A stretch of DNA of 41,746 nt from Candidatus Rokuibacteriota bacterium (GCA_030647435.1 JAUSJX010000137.1:1-41746); one strand, 5' to 3'; shown: positions 1-7,215, counted from the stretch's first letter. Notes: a model not told the origin generated them from the sequence alone. Numbers and translations are program-made.

Positions 1-151
1 GCATCCGAGCCTGCCGGCCTACATCCTCTCGGTGTTCTACGAGGGCGGGACGGCGGCCGGCGACTACGACGAGACCGTGCGCGCGAGCCTTTTCTGCCTG
101 CTCAAGACACTGACCGACGCGCTCGACCTGGGGCGCGTCGAGGAGGCGTGA
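1..151 (+). CDS. 3' end of an unidentified gene (partial)
   Basis: An open frame enters from the left edge and ends at TGA 149-151, giving 49 residues that end in LGRVEEA. It has normal high-GC codon use, and its stop overlaps the start region of the next gene (GTGATG), as in a translationally coupled operon. A GAGGAGG motif inside its last codons serves as the ribosome binding site of the downstream hydrolase. The fragment is mostly helical in composition, with a hydrophobic stretch PAYILSVFY followed by GG and acidic residues. I do not recognise the family from this C-terminus. The function is unknown; it is probably co-transcribed with the hydrolase. Confidence 0.7.
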   Translation, partial: HPSLPAYILSVFYEGGTAAGDYDETVRASLFCLLKTLTDALDLGRVEEA

Positions 152-957
152 TGCCGGATGTCACGGTTAACGGGGTCAGGCTCCACTACGACGAGGCGGG
201 CTCGGGCCCCCCGGTGGTGTTCATCCACGCCTTCCCCGTCGGGCGGCGCATGTGGGAGCCGCAGCTGGCGGCGCTCGCCGCGAGGCACCGCGTGATCGCG
301 TACGACGTGCGAGGCTTCGGGCTGTCGGAAGCGCCGCGCGAGTCGGAGCGTTACTCACCGGGCATCCCCGTCGAAGACGCCCGCGCGCTTCTCGAAGGCC
401 TGGGCGCGGTCCCGGCGGCGGTGTGCGGGCTCAGCATGGGCGGCAACATCGCCGTCAATCTGGCTCTCGCTCACCCGCAGACCGTCTCCGCGTTGATCGC
501 CTGCGACACGGGGGCGGGCTCGGAGGGCCCGGCGGCCTTCGCTGCGCGCTGCGAGGAGTACGCGGTCGCCGCCCAGCGAGGCATCGACGCGTTCGTCGAG
601 GCCGCCTTCAGCTGGTCCGTGTTCGCCGACTACGGGGCTCAGGGGCCGGCTCAGGCCGCCCTGCTGCGTGAGCTCGTTCGTGCCCAGCCGCCCCACGGCA
701 TCGCGCTCACCGCGCGCCATGCCCTGGCGCCGCGCAAGCCCATCTATGCGCTCGAGGCCGGCTTGCGCGCGCTCCGAGTGCCGACCCTCGTCGTCTACGG
801 CGAGCGGGACGAGGCGTGCGTGCAGACGTCCGAGTTCATGGGGCGGTCGATTCCGGGGTCGCAAGTGTGGAAGGTGCCGGGCGCCACGCACTTCGTCAAC
901 CTCGACGAGCCCGAGGCGTTCAACCGGACCCTGCTCGACTTCCTCGAAGGGTGTTGA
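151..957 (+). CDS. alpha/beta fold hydrolase
   Basis: A 268-residue single-domain alpha/beta hydrolase of the usual family length. It has the oxyanion HAFPVG motif near residue 30, the nucleophile elbow G-L-S-M-G-G near residue 95, an acid in GERDEA near residue 219 and the catalytic histidine in GATHFVN near residue 247, so the triad is complete. There is no signal peptide, so it should be cytoplasmic. Known relatives include 3-oxoadipate enol-lactonases and non-heme haloperoxidase-like esterases; the substrate cannot be told from sequence. ATG 151 was chosen over GTG 148 because GAGGAGG lies about 5 nt upstream of it. It overlaps the stop of the preceding gene and is followed by a repeat element, so it is the last gene of its operon. 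Confidence 0.88.
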   Translation: MPDVTVNGVRLHYDEAGSGPPVVFIHAFPVGRRMWEPQLAALAARHRVIAYDVRGFGLSEAPRESERYSPGIPVEDARALLEGLGAVPAAVCGLSMGGNIAVNLALAHPQTVSALIACDTGAGSEGPAAFAARCEEYAVAAQRGIDAFVEAAFSWSVFADYGAQGPAQAALLRELVRAQPPHGIALTARHALAPRKPIYALEAGLRALRVPTLVVYGERDEACVQTSEFMGRSIPGSQVWKVPGATHFVNLDEPEAFNRTLLDFLEGC

Positions 958-963
958 ACAGCC

Positions 964-1140
964 CTCAGCCTGCTCAAAAGGATCCGGATGCAAGGCGGCG
1001 CCCGAGGGGCGCAGGCCGGCGAGAAGGGTCCAGATGCGAGGCGGCGCCCGACGGCCGTACGCGAGGCGTACTCCCTGTACGTTGAGCGTGCGGCCGAGGG
1101 TGCCAACGAAGCAGATGGGCCCTTATTGGCGGCCTGCTAG
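964..1140 (+). repeat. MITE-like dispersed repeat, copy 1
   Basis: A non-coding element directly after the hydrolase gene. Its core at 1026-1124 reappears inverted at 7033-7187: both copies share GGGTCCAGATGCGAGGCGGC at one end and a block of about 60 bp (GAGGCGTACTCCCTGTACGT through GAAGCAGATGGGCCC) at the other. The left border has CTCAAAAGGATCC, the right border GGGCCCTTATTGGCGGCC, which are imperfect inverted ends. The first 50 bp also contain a degenerate internal duplication of the GATGCRAGGCGGCGCCCGA segment. CGTAC-TCCCT-GTACG inside the core can form a hairpin. No transposase or open frame is present. Confidence 0.7.
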
Positions 1141-1469
1141 ACCGTCTCGGTCGGTCCTGAGATCACCGCGAAGACCAAAGCGCCAGCGGGGCTCGTGACC
1201 GTGTGCACGCAGCCCGGCGGCCGTCGAGCGTAGCTCCCGGCAGTGCAGACGCCCGTGTCGTCCGCAACTTCGCCTTCGAGCACCCAGATCTGCTCGTCGC
1301 CGATGTGGCGGTGACGCGCGATGACGGAGCCGGGCGTGTAGCGAATGAGGACGGCCTTGTGGCGGCCGTCGGCGTCCTCCCAGAGGGTTTTCCAGAAGAC
1401 ACCGGGCCGCCGCTCGACCCAAGGGACCTTGGCGCTGTCGACGAACAGGCTGACGGGAGGTGTGGTCAT
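1137..1469 (-). CDS. ChrR-like cupin protein
   Basis: A 110-residue single cupin. The metal-site pattern is visible as R-H-R-H-x5-E (RHRHIGDEQIWVLEG, near residue 52) and a later histidine in GCVHTVTS. This resembles the C-terminal cupin of the anti-sigma factor ChrR and stand-alone cupins that bind Zn or another divalent metal. ATG 1469 is preceded by GGAGAG. It lies 35 bp downstream of the DsbA-like selenoprotein gene on the same strand, so the two are probably co-transcribed. Stand-alone ChrR-type cupins often sense or detoxify oxidative species, which would suit a thiol/selenol redox neighbour, but that role is inferred. Its last codons abut the repeat element at 964-1140. Confidence 0.8.
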   Translation of the reverse strand: MTTPPVSLFVDSAKVPWVERRPGVFWKTLWEDADGRHKAVLIRYTPGSVIARHRHIGDEQIWVLEGEVADDTGVCTAGSYARRPPGCVHTVTSPAGALVFAVISGPTETV

Positions 1470-1504
1470 GCGGACTCTCCTCGATCCGGCTGCTTGGGAT
1501 CCGG

Positions 1505-2113
1505 CTACTTGGCGCCGGTTTCCTTCAGCGCCTCCCGGATCGCCTCGCGAAAGGCTTCGATGGGCTGGGCGCCGACGAGCAGCGTGCCGTTGACCAGGAA
1601 GGTGGGCGTTCCCCTGAGACCGATCGCGCGGCCCTCGGCCACATCGGCCTCCACGTCCTTGCGGAGCCTGCCGGTGTCGATACAGGTGGTGAAGGCGGCG
1701 CGGTCGAGGTTGAGGCGGCCGGCGTAGCGGATGAGGTCGTCGCGCGAGAAGTCCGGCACGCTGAGATAGAGGAGATCGTGGTACTCCCAGAAAACGCCCT
1801 GCGATCCGGCGCAGCGCGCCGCCTCGGCCGCGGGGAGCGCGCCCGCGTGGGAGGACAGCGGGAAGTCCTTGTGGACGATACGCACCTTGCCCTTGAACTC
1901 CTGCAGCACCTGGCCCAGCACCTGCTGGGCGCGCTTGCAGTAGGGTCACTGGTAGTCGGCAAACTCCACGATGGTGACGGGCGCATCGGCGGCCCCGCGT
2001 GCGAGCGCTGGGTCGATGGTCACGCTGCGGGTCTCGGACGCGCAGGCCGCGCCCCAGAAGAGCGGAGCGCACAGGGACGCCACGAGCAATGGTCTATAAT
2101 GGAATCGACGCAC
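1505..2113 (-). CDS. DsbA-family selenoprotein (U-P-Y-C active site)
   Basis: A 202-residue thioredoxin-fold oxidoreductase if the in-frame TGA at 1946-1948 is read as selenocysteine (residue 56). The frame runs VEFADYQ-U-PYCKRAQQ, exactly the DsbA/DsbG-like FADYxCPYC active site with the first Cys replaced. Both sides are conserved: an N-terminal signal sequence ending in GAACAS (possible lipoprotein), and after the TGA the family's C-terminal features KDFPL, the helical insert, and the cis-Pro loop G-T-P-T-F near residue 168. A GC-rich hairpin lies 16-33 nt after the UGA. The likely role is extracytoplasmic thiol oxidation or reduction. GTG 2113 lies 9 nt after TATACT, suggesting a leaderless transcript. 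A nonsense mutation is the alternative, less likely given the exact position. Confidence 0.85.
1913..1930 (-). promoter_or_regulatory. candidate bSECIS hairpin for the DsbA-like gene
   Basis: On the transcript, GCCCAGCA-GG-TGCTGGGC forms a perfect 8-bp stem (or 7 bp with an AGGU loop). The loop G is about 24 nt after the UGA, inside the distance range usual for bacterial SECIS elements, and the loop contains G as SelB recognition requires. No folding program was run. Confidence 0.6.
2095..2100 (+). promoter_or_regulatory. candidate -10 box upstream of the YvlD-like gene
   Basis: A perfect TATAAT on the plus strand, 73 nt before the ATG at 2174. It lies inside the 5' part of the divergent DsbA-like gene. 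No good -35 is visible 17 nt upstream, so support is moderate. Confidence 0.35.
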
Positions 2114-2122
2114 GGTCTGACC

Positions 2123-2128
2123 AGTATA
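2123..2128 (-). promoter_or_regulatory. -10 box of the DsbA-like selenoprotein gene
   Basis: TATACT on the minus strand, followed by 9 nt and the GTG start, so transcription would begin at or next to the start codon. No convincing -35 element was seen. The same arrangement precedes genes at 24501, 27149 and 33662. Confidence 0.45.
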
Positions 2129-2173
2129 CGCCGAGACGCTCCGGGTTCGACGGCTCACCGAACGGAGGCGCAG

Positions 2174-2551
2174 ATGGGATTCCTGGTGCGGGTAGCGGTC
2201 AACGCGCTCGCGATCATGCTCGCCGCGTCCATCCTGCCGGGTATCGGTGTGGACGGGATCGTCCCGGCGCTGGCCGCGGCCGTGCTCCTCGGCCTCGTCA
2301 ACGCCTTCGTCCGGCCCGTCCTGCTGATCCTGACGCTGCCGATCACGCTCGTGACGCTCGGGCTCTTCCTGCTGGTGCTCAACGGGCTTTGCTTCTGGCT
2401 GGTGGCCTCGGTGGTCAAGGGCTTCCACGTGGCGGGCTTCGGCTCGGCCATGCTGGGCGCGCTCGCAGTCAGCGCTGTGAGCTGGATCGTCACGGCGCTC
2501 ATCAGCGACAGCGGCAAGGTCGTGGTCATCACCAATCGACCGCCCGGCTGA
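2174..2551 (+). CDS. YvlD/phage-holin-superfamily-IV membrane protein
   Basis: A 125-residue integral membrane protein with four hydrophobic segments (about residues 5-23, 28-48, 52-75 and 88-112). The pattern N-A-F-V-R-P-V-L-L-x-L-T-L-P-I-T-x-x-T-L-G-L-F is characteristic of the YvlD family (Pfam Phage_holin_4_2, which despite its name is mainly chromosomal). The biochemical role is unknown; relatives are tied to envelope stress in Firmicutes. ATG 2174 has GGAGG at 2164-2168 with good spacing. It is transcribed divergently from the DsbA-like gene and convergently with the NYN-domain gene; an inverted repeat at 2547-2576 spans its stop codon. Confidence 0.88.
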   Translation: MGFLVRVAVNALAIMLAASILPGIGVDGIVPALAAAVLLGLVNAFVRPVLLILTLPITLVTLGLFLLVLNGLCFWLVASVVKGFHVAGFGSAMLGALAVSAVSWIVTALISDSGKVVVITNRPPG

Positions 2552-2576
2552 GCCGGGAACTGCGCCCCGGCTCAGC
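2547..2576. terminator. bidirectional hairpin between convergent genes
   Basis: GCTGAGCCGGG and CCCGGCTCAGC form a perfect 11-bp stem with an 8-nt loop. It overlaps the TGA of the YvlD-like gene and lies 21 bp from the end of the opposing NYN gene. There is no U-tract, so it may block RNA decay or act with Rho rather than terminate intrinsically. Confidence 0.5.
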
Positions 2577-2596
2577 CCGGCCGGCCGTGTCGCGCG

Positions 2597-3358
2597 CTAC
2601 GCGGCTCTGCCTTCCTCGACCGAGGTGATGATGTAGGTCCCGCTCTTCGAGTCCTTCTCCAGCGTCACGATCTTCTGCTTCGCCGCTTCTTCCAGCAGCT
2701 TCGAGAAGGTCGAGTAGCCGTAGTAGGACTCGTTGAAGGCGGGGTTCTTCCGCTGCATGGTCTGCTTGACCATGGAGCCCCAGAGCGTGTCCTTGTTCTC
2801 GCGCTGGAGGGCCTGGATGGCCTCGATCAGCTGCGCCATCGCCTCCATCTTCTTCTCCGGCATCCCGCGGAGCGCCGTGGTCTTCTTCGAGTCGCGGATC
2901 AGGTCCTCGTAGAAGATGAACTCGTCGCAGTTGGCGACGAGCAGCTCCGACGAGGACGACTTGACCCCGAGCCCGATCACGTAGCGGTCGTTCTCCCGCA
3001 GCTTGGAGACCAGCGGCGAGAAGTCCGAATCGCCCGAGACCAGCGCGAAGCTGTCCACGTGGTGCTTGGCGTACGCCAGGTCCATGGCGTCCACGACCAT
3101 GCGGATGTCCGCCGAGTTCTTGCCGCTGTAGCGGCTCTGGGGGACGTCGATCAGCTCGATGGCGTGCTCGTGGAAGGGGCGCTTGTACTCGGCGTAGCGA
3201 TTCCAGTCCGCGTACGCCCGCTTGACCATGATCTTGCCCTTCTCGACGAGCCTCTCGAGGACCAGCTTGATCTCGAACTGCTTGTACTGCGCTTCCTTCA
3301 CTCCCCGGACGATGTTCTCGAAATCCATGAACATCGCCAACTTCCTGTCATCGCTCAT
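2597..3358 (-). CDS. NYN-domain (LabA-like) protein with C-terminal OST-HTH/LOTUS domain
   Basis: A 253-residue protein. Residues 5-150 form a PIN-like NYN domain: the acidic motif MFMDFEN at 9-15, D-x-R-M-V-V-D-A-M-D near 85, and SGDSDFSPLV near 108 supply the metal-binding aspartates. Residues 170-250 resemble an OST-HTH/LOTUS winged helix (NPAFNESYYGYSTFSKLLEEA). Proteins with this pairing are predicted RNases or RNA binders with an RNA-guiding tail; no substrate is known here. It has no signal or membrane segment, so it is cytoplasmic. GGAAAGG precedes ATG 3358. It is monocistronic, with a recognisable promoter about 75 nt upstream. Confidence 0.9.
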   Translation of the reverse strand: MSDDRKLAMFMDFENIVRGVKEAQYKQFEIKLVLERLVEKGKIMVKRAYADWNRYAEYKRPFHEHAIELIDVPQSRYSGKNSADIRMVVDAMDLAYAKHHVDSFALVSGDSDFSPLVSKLRENDRYVIGLGVKSSSSELLVANCDEFIFYEDLIRDSKKTTALRGMPEKKMEAMAQLIEAIQALQRENKDTLWGSMVKQTMQRKNPAFNESYYGYSTFSKLLEEAAKQKIVTLEKDSKSGTYIITSVEEGRAA

Positions 3359-3439
3359 CCAATGCCTTTCCTGTTCGGGTGTTGCCCAATGGCGCCAGTG
3401 GTTCCGGGCGGGCCCATGCCCATCCTCTCGCCATTCATC

Positions 3440-3468
3440 ATTATAGGGGCAGGGCGGGGCCTATCCAA
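3440..3468 (-). promoter_or_regulatory. sigma70-type promoter of the NYN gene
   Basis: On the minus strand TTGGAT (3468-3463), a 17-bp spacer, then a perfect TATAAT (3445-3440). The expected start lies about 75 nt before ATG 3358. The -35 matches the consensus only in its first half. Confidence 0.5.
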
Positions 3469-3552
3469 CCTCTAAGCCGGGGCGCCGGCGGGGCTCCGGA
3501 GGGTAGAATTGACAGGGGCGTGACACCCGAGCGCCCGGGAGGCGGTAGGCTC

Positions 3553-4146
3553 ATGGCCATGAAGAGACTTTGGACGTGGATGCCGTTGGGGACGTGGATG
3601 CCGTTGGGGACGTGGACGGCGGTGGGGACGTGGATGGCGGCGGCGGGGCTCGTAGCGGCGCTCGCGTTCCTGGCCATGCCGCCCGGACCCGAGGCCTTCA
3701 CGGCGCGGGCCGGGCAGCCCGCGCCCGAGATCACGGGCGGACCGTGGATCAACAGCGAGCCCCTCAGCATGGAGAAGCTGCGCGGACGAGTCGTGGCAGT
3801 GGAGTTCTGGACCTTCGGCTGATACAACTGCAAGAACGTGATCCCGCAGTTGCGGGACTGGCACGGGAAATACGAGAAGGACGGCCTGACCATCGTCGGC
3901 GTGCACGCCCCCGAGTTCACCTGGGAGCGGCCGTACGACAAAGTGGTCAAGGCGGCGAAAGACCTCAAGGTCGCCTACCCGGTAGTCCAGGACAACGAGT
4001 TCAGTATCTGGAACCGCTTCGGCAACCGCTACTGGCCGGCCCTGGTGTTAGTAGACAGGAAGGGCGTCGTCCGCTACACCCATATCGGTGAGGGCGACTA
4101 CGAGGAGACCGAAGCGCTGATCAGGAAGCTGCTCGCGGAGAAGTGA
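3553..4146 (+). CDS. TlpA/redoxin-like selenoprotein (U-Y-N-C active site)
   Basis: A 197-residue protein if TGA 3820-3822 encodes selenocysteine (residue 90). The frame reads VVAVEFWTFG-U-YNCKNVIPQL, which matches the FWTxxCxNC active site of TlpA/DipZ-like redoxins with the first Cys replaced and the resolving Cys93 kept. Downstream family features are intact: VHAPEFTWE, Q-D-N-E-F, a W-P-A loop in the cis-Pro position, and VDRKGVVRYTHIGEG. The N-terminus has a hydrophobic anchor (about 27-43) preceded by an 18-bp tandem repeat encoding repeats of GTWMPL, so it should be membrane-attached facing outward. GGGAGG precedes ATG 3553. Its true stop, also TGA, overlaps the GTG of the sensor kinase, so the redox protein and the two-component system form one operon. 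Confidence 0.85.
3573..3644 (+). repeat. 18-bp tandem repeat, four units
   Basis: GACGTGGATGCCGTTGGG occurs twice exactly (3573-3590, 3591-3608), then twice with substitutions (3609-3626, 3627-3644). It is in frame and adds a repeated T-W-M-P-L-G pattern before the membrane anchor of the redoxin. Confidence 0.9.
3825..3857 (+). promoter_or_regulatory. candidate bSECIS region of the redoxin gene
   Basis: Two mutually exclusive hairpins follow the UGA. CAACTGC (3825-3831) pairs with GCAGTTG (3846-3852) around a 14-nt loop containing GUG. TCCCGC (3842-3847) pairs with GCGGGA (3852-3857) around AGUU, with the loop G 27 nt after the UGA. Either is at a suitable distance for SelB; which one forms was not computed. 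Confidence 0.5.
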
Positions 4147-5639
4147 ACCGGGCCCGCCTCCTCATCTTCGGGGCGGTCATCGCCGCCACCGCCGTCCTGG
4201 CGGTGCTCGGCTATGTCTCGCTGCGCCAGTGGCAGGCCTCGGCCGAGCTCCTCTTTCGCGAGCAGGCGCGCGACATGGCCACCATGGCCGCCGAGAAGGT
4301 CGAGATGGCCATCCTCAAGACCGAGGAGGAGTGCCTCTCGAGCCTGCAGGTCATCCTGATGGAGCCCGCCTTCCGCGCCGAGTCCCTCGAGGCCTGGAGC
4401 CGCAAGAACCCCCTCTTCGACCGAGTCAGCCTGATGGACCGCCAGGGCCGCGTGCTCTACCCGCCGGGCGGCCCCGATGCCTACCCCGGCCTCCTGCTCG
4501 AGATTCCGCAGGGGCTCTGGGAGCGCGGCGGGCGCCGCCACCTCCTCGTGGGCGATCAGGTCGTGCTGGCCGCCGTCATGCCGGGGCCCTCCGGCGCTCC
4601 CGTCCTCGCCGCCCTGGGGCGCAGCGAAGAGGCGGTCAAGCGCGAGGTTCTGGCCAAAACCCTGGGCGGGCTCGAGGGGCCGAGCGTGCTCGCCGTGATA
4701 GACCGCGCCGACAACCAGGTGTACCCGTCGCGCCCGATCGACCGGGCGCAGCGCGTCCTCACCGTGGCGTTCGGCGAGGCGCTCCCCACCTGGCGCGTGG
4801 CCCTCTACCAGCCCGACGGCGTTTCGCCGGTCAGCGGCGTCAGGCGGCAGGCGATGCTCTTCACGGCGGCCTTCGCGCTGCTCCTGGTCGTGATCGCGCT
4901 GGGACTGGGCGCGACCTACCGCGTGGTCAGGCGCGAGTCCGAGATGGCAAGGCTCAAGTCCGACTTCGTCGCCAACGTCTCGCACGATCTCAAGACCCCG
5001 CTGTCGCTGATCCGCATGTTCGGCGAAACGCTCGAGCTCGGACGCGCCCCCGACGAGGCGACCCGGCGCGAATACTACGCCGTCATCACGCGGGAGAGCG
5101 AGAGGCTGACGCGGCTCATCGACAACGTGCTGGATTTCTCGCGCATCGAGAGCGGGCGCCAGCGCTACGACATCGCCCCGCACCCTGTCGAGCCCCTGGT
5201 CCACGACGTGATGGAGGCGTTCCGCTACCCGTTCGCCCAGCGGGGCTTCAAGGTGGACGTGGTGGTAGCGCCCGACCTGGCCGACGTGCCCATGGATCCC
5301 GTGGCCGTCAAGCAGGCGCTGGGCAACCTCGTGGATAACGCCATCAAGTACTCGGGCGAGCGCCGGCGGCTGGTCGTCGCCGCCCGGGCCGAGGGCGACC
5401 GGGTGGCCATCGAGGTCGCCGACGAGGGTATCGGCATCCCGGCGGGCGAGGTGGAGCGAATCTTCGAGAAGTTCTATCGCATCGGACGGAGTGAGACCCA
5501 GGGCAGCCGGGGCAGCGGGGTGGGCCTGGCGCTGGTCAAGCACATCGCGGAGGCCCACGGGGGCCGCGTGAGCGTCGAGAGCCGCCTGGGCGAGGGCAGC
5601 CGCTTCACTCTTTATTTGCCGGTGGCCCGAGAGGACTAA
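4143..5639 (+). CDS. membrane sensor histidine kinase
   Basis: A 498-residue kinase. Transmembrane segments lie at about residues 5-26 and 238-262 and enclose a sensor region of about 210 residues with no recognised fold. The HisKA dimerisation helix carries the phosphoacceptor in VSHDLKTPL (His281), followed by the HATPase_c N box GNLVDNAIKYS, the G1 box DEGIGIP and the G2 box GSGVGLAL. GTG 4143 overlaps the TGA of the redoxin selenoprotein by 4 nt, and the response regulator begins 2 nt after its stop. A redox protein as first gene suggests that the kinase senses envelope redox state or signals through it, but the sensor domain has no visible cysteine pair; the stimulus is unknown. Confidence 0.93.
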   Translation: MNRARLLIFGAVIAATAVLAVLGYVSLRQWQASAELLFREQARDMATMAAEKVEMAILKTEEECLSSLQVILMEPAFRAESLEAWSRKNPLFDRVSLMDRQGRVLYPPGGPDAYPGLLLEIPQGLWERGGRRHLLVGDQVVLAAVMPGPSGAPVLAALGRSEEAVKREVLAKTLGGLEGPSVLAVIDRADNQVYPSRPIDRAQRVLTVAFGEALPTWRVALYQPDGVSPVSGVRRQAMLFTAAFALLLVVIALGLGATYRVVRRESEMARLKSDFVANVSHDLKTPLSLIRMFGETLELGRAPDEATRREYYAVITRESERLTRLIDNVLDFSRIESGRQRYDIAPHPVEPLVHDVMEAFRYPFAQRGFKVDVVVAPDLADVPMDPVAVKQALGNLVDNAIKYSGERRRLVVAARAEGDRVAIEVADEGIGIPAGEVERIFEKFYRIGRSETQGSRGSGVGLALVKHIAEAHGGRVSVESRLGEGSRFTLYLPVARED

Positions 5640-5641
5640 AG

Positions 5642-6319
5642 GTGCCGCGGATTCTGATCGTGGACGACGAGCCGGAGATGGTGCGGGGGCTCGAGGACAA
5701 CCTGCGCTTCGAGGGCTACCAGACGCTGTCGGCGACGGACGGCCGGCGCGGGCTCGCCCTGGCGTTGTCCGAGGCGCCCGACCTGGTCCTCCTCGACATC
5801 ATGATGCCCGGCATGAGCGGCTGGGATGTCTGCCGCGAGCTCCGCGCGAAGGGTCTCGACATCCCGGTGATCATGCTCACGGCCCGGGGCGAGGAGGCCG
5901 ACCGCGTGCAGGGGCTCGAGCTGGGCGCCGACGACTACGTCACCAAGCCGTTCGGCCTGCGGGAGCTCATGGCGCGCATTCGCGCGGTGCTGAGGCGTCC
6001 CGGGCCCAGGCAGAAGTTCGAGGAGTTCGCGTTCGGGGACGTGCGGATCCGGCTGCGAGGCCGGCAGATCTTCCGGGCGGGCAAGGAGGTGCGGCTCACG
6101 CGCAAGGAGTTCGACCTCCTGCGCTACCTCGTCGAGCACCGCGACGAGGTCATCACGCGCGACAGGCTGCTCGACGAGGTCTGGGGGTACGAGCAGTTCC
6201 CGACGACACGGACCGTGGACACGCACATTCTCCGGCTCAGGCAGAAGTTCGAGGACGACCCCGAGCACCCCGCCTACATCCTGACCGTCCACGGCCAGGG
6301 CTACCGCTTCGCGGGCTAG
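5642..6319 (+). CDS. OmpR/PhoB-family response regulator
   Basis: A 225-residue regulator. The receiver domain (1-120) has the acidic pair D8-D9, phosphoacceptor Asp52 in LLDIMMPG, Thr in MLTARG and Lys in VTKPFG. The C-terminal winged helix (130-225) contains RKEFDLLRYLVEHRDEVITR, a wing/recognition region with TRTVDTHILRLRQK, and the end VHGQGYRF. It should be phosphorylated by the kinase encoded 2 nt upstream and control transcription of unknown targets. The start is GTG 5642 with the first residues PRILIVDDEPE. The gene is followed by a 13-bp direct repeat and the YuiH-like gene, which could be part of the same transcription unit. Confidence 0.95.
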   Translation: MPRILIVDDEPEMVRGLEDNLRFEGYQTLSATDGRRGLALALSEAPDLVLLDIMMPGMSGWDVCRELRAKGLDIPVIMLTARGEEADRVQGLELGADDYVTKPFGLRELMARIRAVLRRPGPRQKFEEFAFGDVRIRLRGRQIFRAGKEVRLTRKEFDLLRYLVEHRDEVITRDRLLDEVWGYEQFPTTRTVDTHILRLRQKFEDDPEHPAYILTVHGQGYRFAG

Positions 6320-6337
6320 GTGTGGGATGCTAGGCCG

Positions 6338-6367
6338 CAGGATCGACTCCCCAACAGGATCGACTCC
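6338..6367 (+). repeat. short direct repeat in intergenic gap
   Basis: CAGGATCGACTCC occurs at 6338-6350 and 6355-6367 (17-bp period), just before the AAGGAG ribosome binding site of the next gene. It could be a regulator half-site pair or a replication slip. Confidence 0.5.
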
Positions 6368-6378
6368 AAGGAGCGGTC

Positions 6379-7020
6379 ATGAGCGCGAACTCAGAAGATC
6401 TGGCGAAGCGGACTCCCCCAGGCCAGTCGTTGACCACCAAGTGGCCGGTGCTGACCTATGGGCTGACGCCCAAGTTCAACCCGAAGACCTGGACCTTCCG
6501 CTGCTTCGGCCTCGTGGATGAGGAGGTGGCGTGGACGTGGGACGAGTTCCTCGCGCTCCCGCGCACGGAGGTCCACTGCGACATCCATTGCGTGACGCGC
6601 TGGTCGCGGCTCGACAACCGCTTCGAGGGCGTCCACATCCGCGAGATCATGAAGCGCGTGCGCCTCAAGCCCGAGGCCAAGTTCGTCATGATCCACGCCG
6701 ACCCCGACTACACGACGAACCTGCCGCTCGACGATCTCGTGGACGACGACGTGGTGCTGGCGCTCACGCACGACGGCAAGGACCTCGAGCCCGACCACGG
6801 CGGGCCACTGCGGCTCGTCGTCCCCAAGCTCTACTTCTGGAAGAGCGCCAAGTGGCTCCGCGGGTTCGAGTTCCTCGACGTCAACCCGCCCGGATTCTGG
6901 GAGGTCAACGGCTACCACATGCACGCCGACCCCTGGAAGGACGAGCGCTACTCCGACCAGGAGACGCGCGCGATGCAGCAGATGCGCGCCGAGGTCGCCC
7001 GCAAGCTCCGCTCCAAGTAG
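6379..7020 (+). CDS. YuiH-type molybdopterin-dependent oxidoreductase (sulfite-oxidase fold)
   Basis: A 213-residue soluble protein of the oxidoreductase molybdopterin-binding domain family, the short stand-alone form found in YuiH proteins. The molybdenum-ligand cysteine is in CDIHCVTRWS (Cys71), with the family's W-S-R-x-D-N, HADPDYTTNLPL, GGPLRLVVPKLYFWKSAKW and GFWEVNGYHMHADPW motifs. Short family members lack a signal peptide, and none is seen here. It has no C-terminal dimerisation domain. The physiological substrate of YuiH proteins is unknown; sulfite or a methionine-sulfoxide-like S-oxide is possible by analogy with SuoX and MsrP. AAGGAG lies 5 nt upstream of ATG 6379. It follows the two-component genes after 59 bp. 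Confidence 0.92.
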   Translation: MSANSEDLAKRTPPGQSLTTKWPVLTYGLTPKFNPKTWTFRCFGLVDEEVAWTWDEFLALPRTEVHCDIHCVTRWSRLDNRFEGVHIREIMKRVRLKPEAKFVMIHADPDYTTNLPLDDLVDDDVVLALTHDGKDLEPDHGGPLRLVVPKLYFWKSAKWLRGFEFLDVNPPGFWEVNGYHMHADPWKDERYSDQETRAMQQMRAEVARKLRSK

Positions 7021-7021
7021 C

Positions 7022-7196
7022 AGGCGGCTGAAAAGGGCCCATCTGCTTCGTTGGCGCCCTCGGCCGCACGCTCAACGTACAGGGAGTACGCCTCGCGTGC
7101 GGATCGACTCAGCCCTCGTCTCGCGTCGGCCGGCGGCCGCCGCTCATCTCGAACGGCGGGGCGCCGCCTCGCATCTGGACCCTTTTGAGCCGCCTA
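7022..7196 (-). repeat. MITE-like dispersed repeat, copy 2 (inverted)
   Basis: A 175-bp element bounded by 19-bp terminal inverted repeats: AGGCGGCTGAAAAGGGCCC at 7022-7040, and on the other strand AGGCGGCTCAAAAGGGTCC at 7196-7178 (17 of 19 identical). Its interior matches copy 1 at 1026-1124 in reverse orientation, with a different central segment. It fills the gap between two convergent genes and has no open frame. Confidence 0.75.
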
Positions 7197-7215
7197 CTGG
7201 TCTTTCTGCTTCTCG

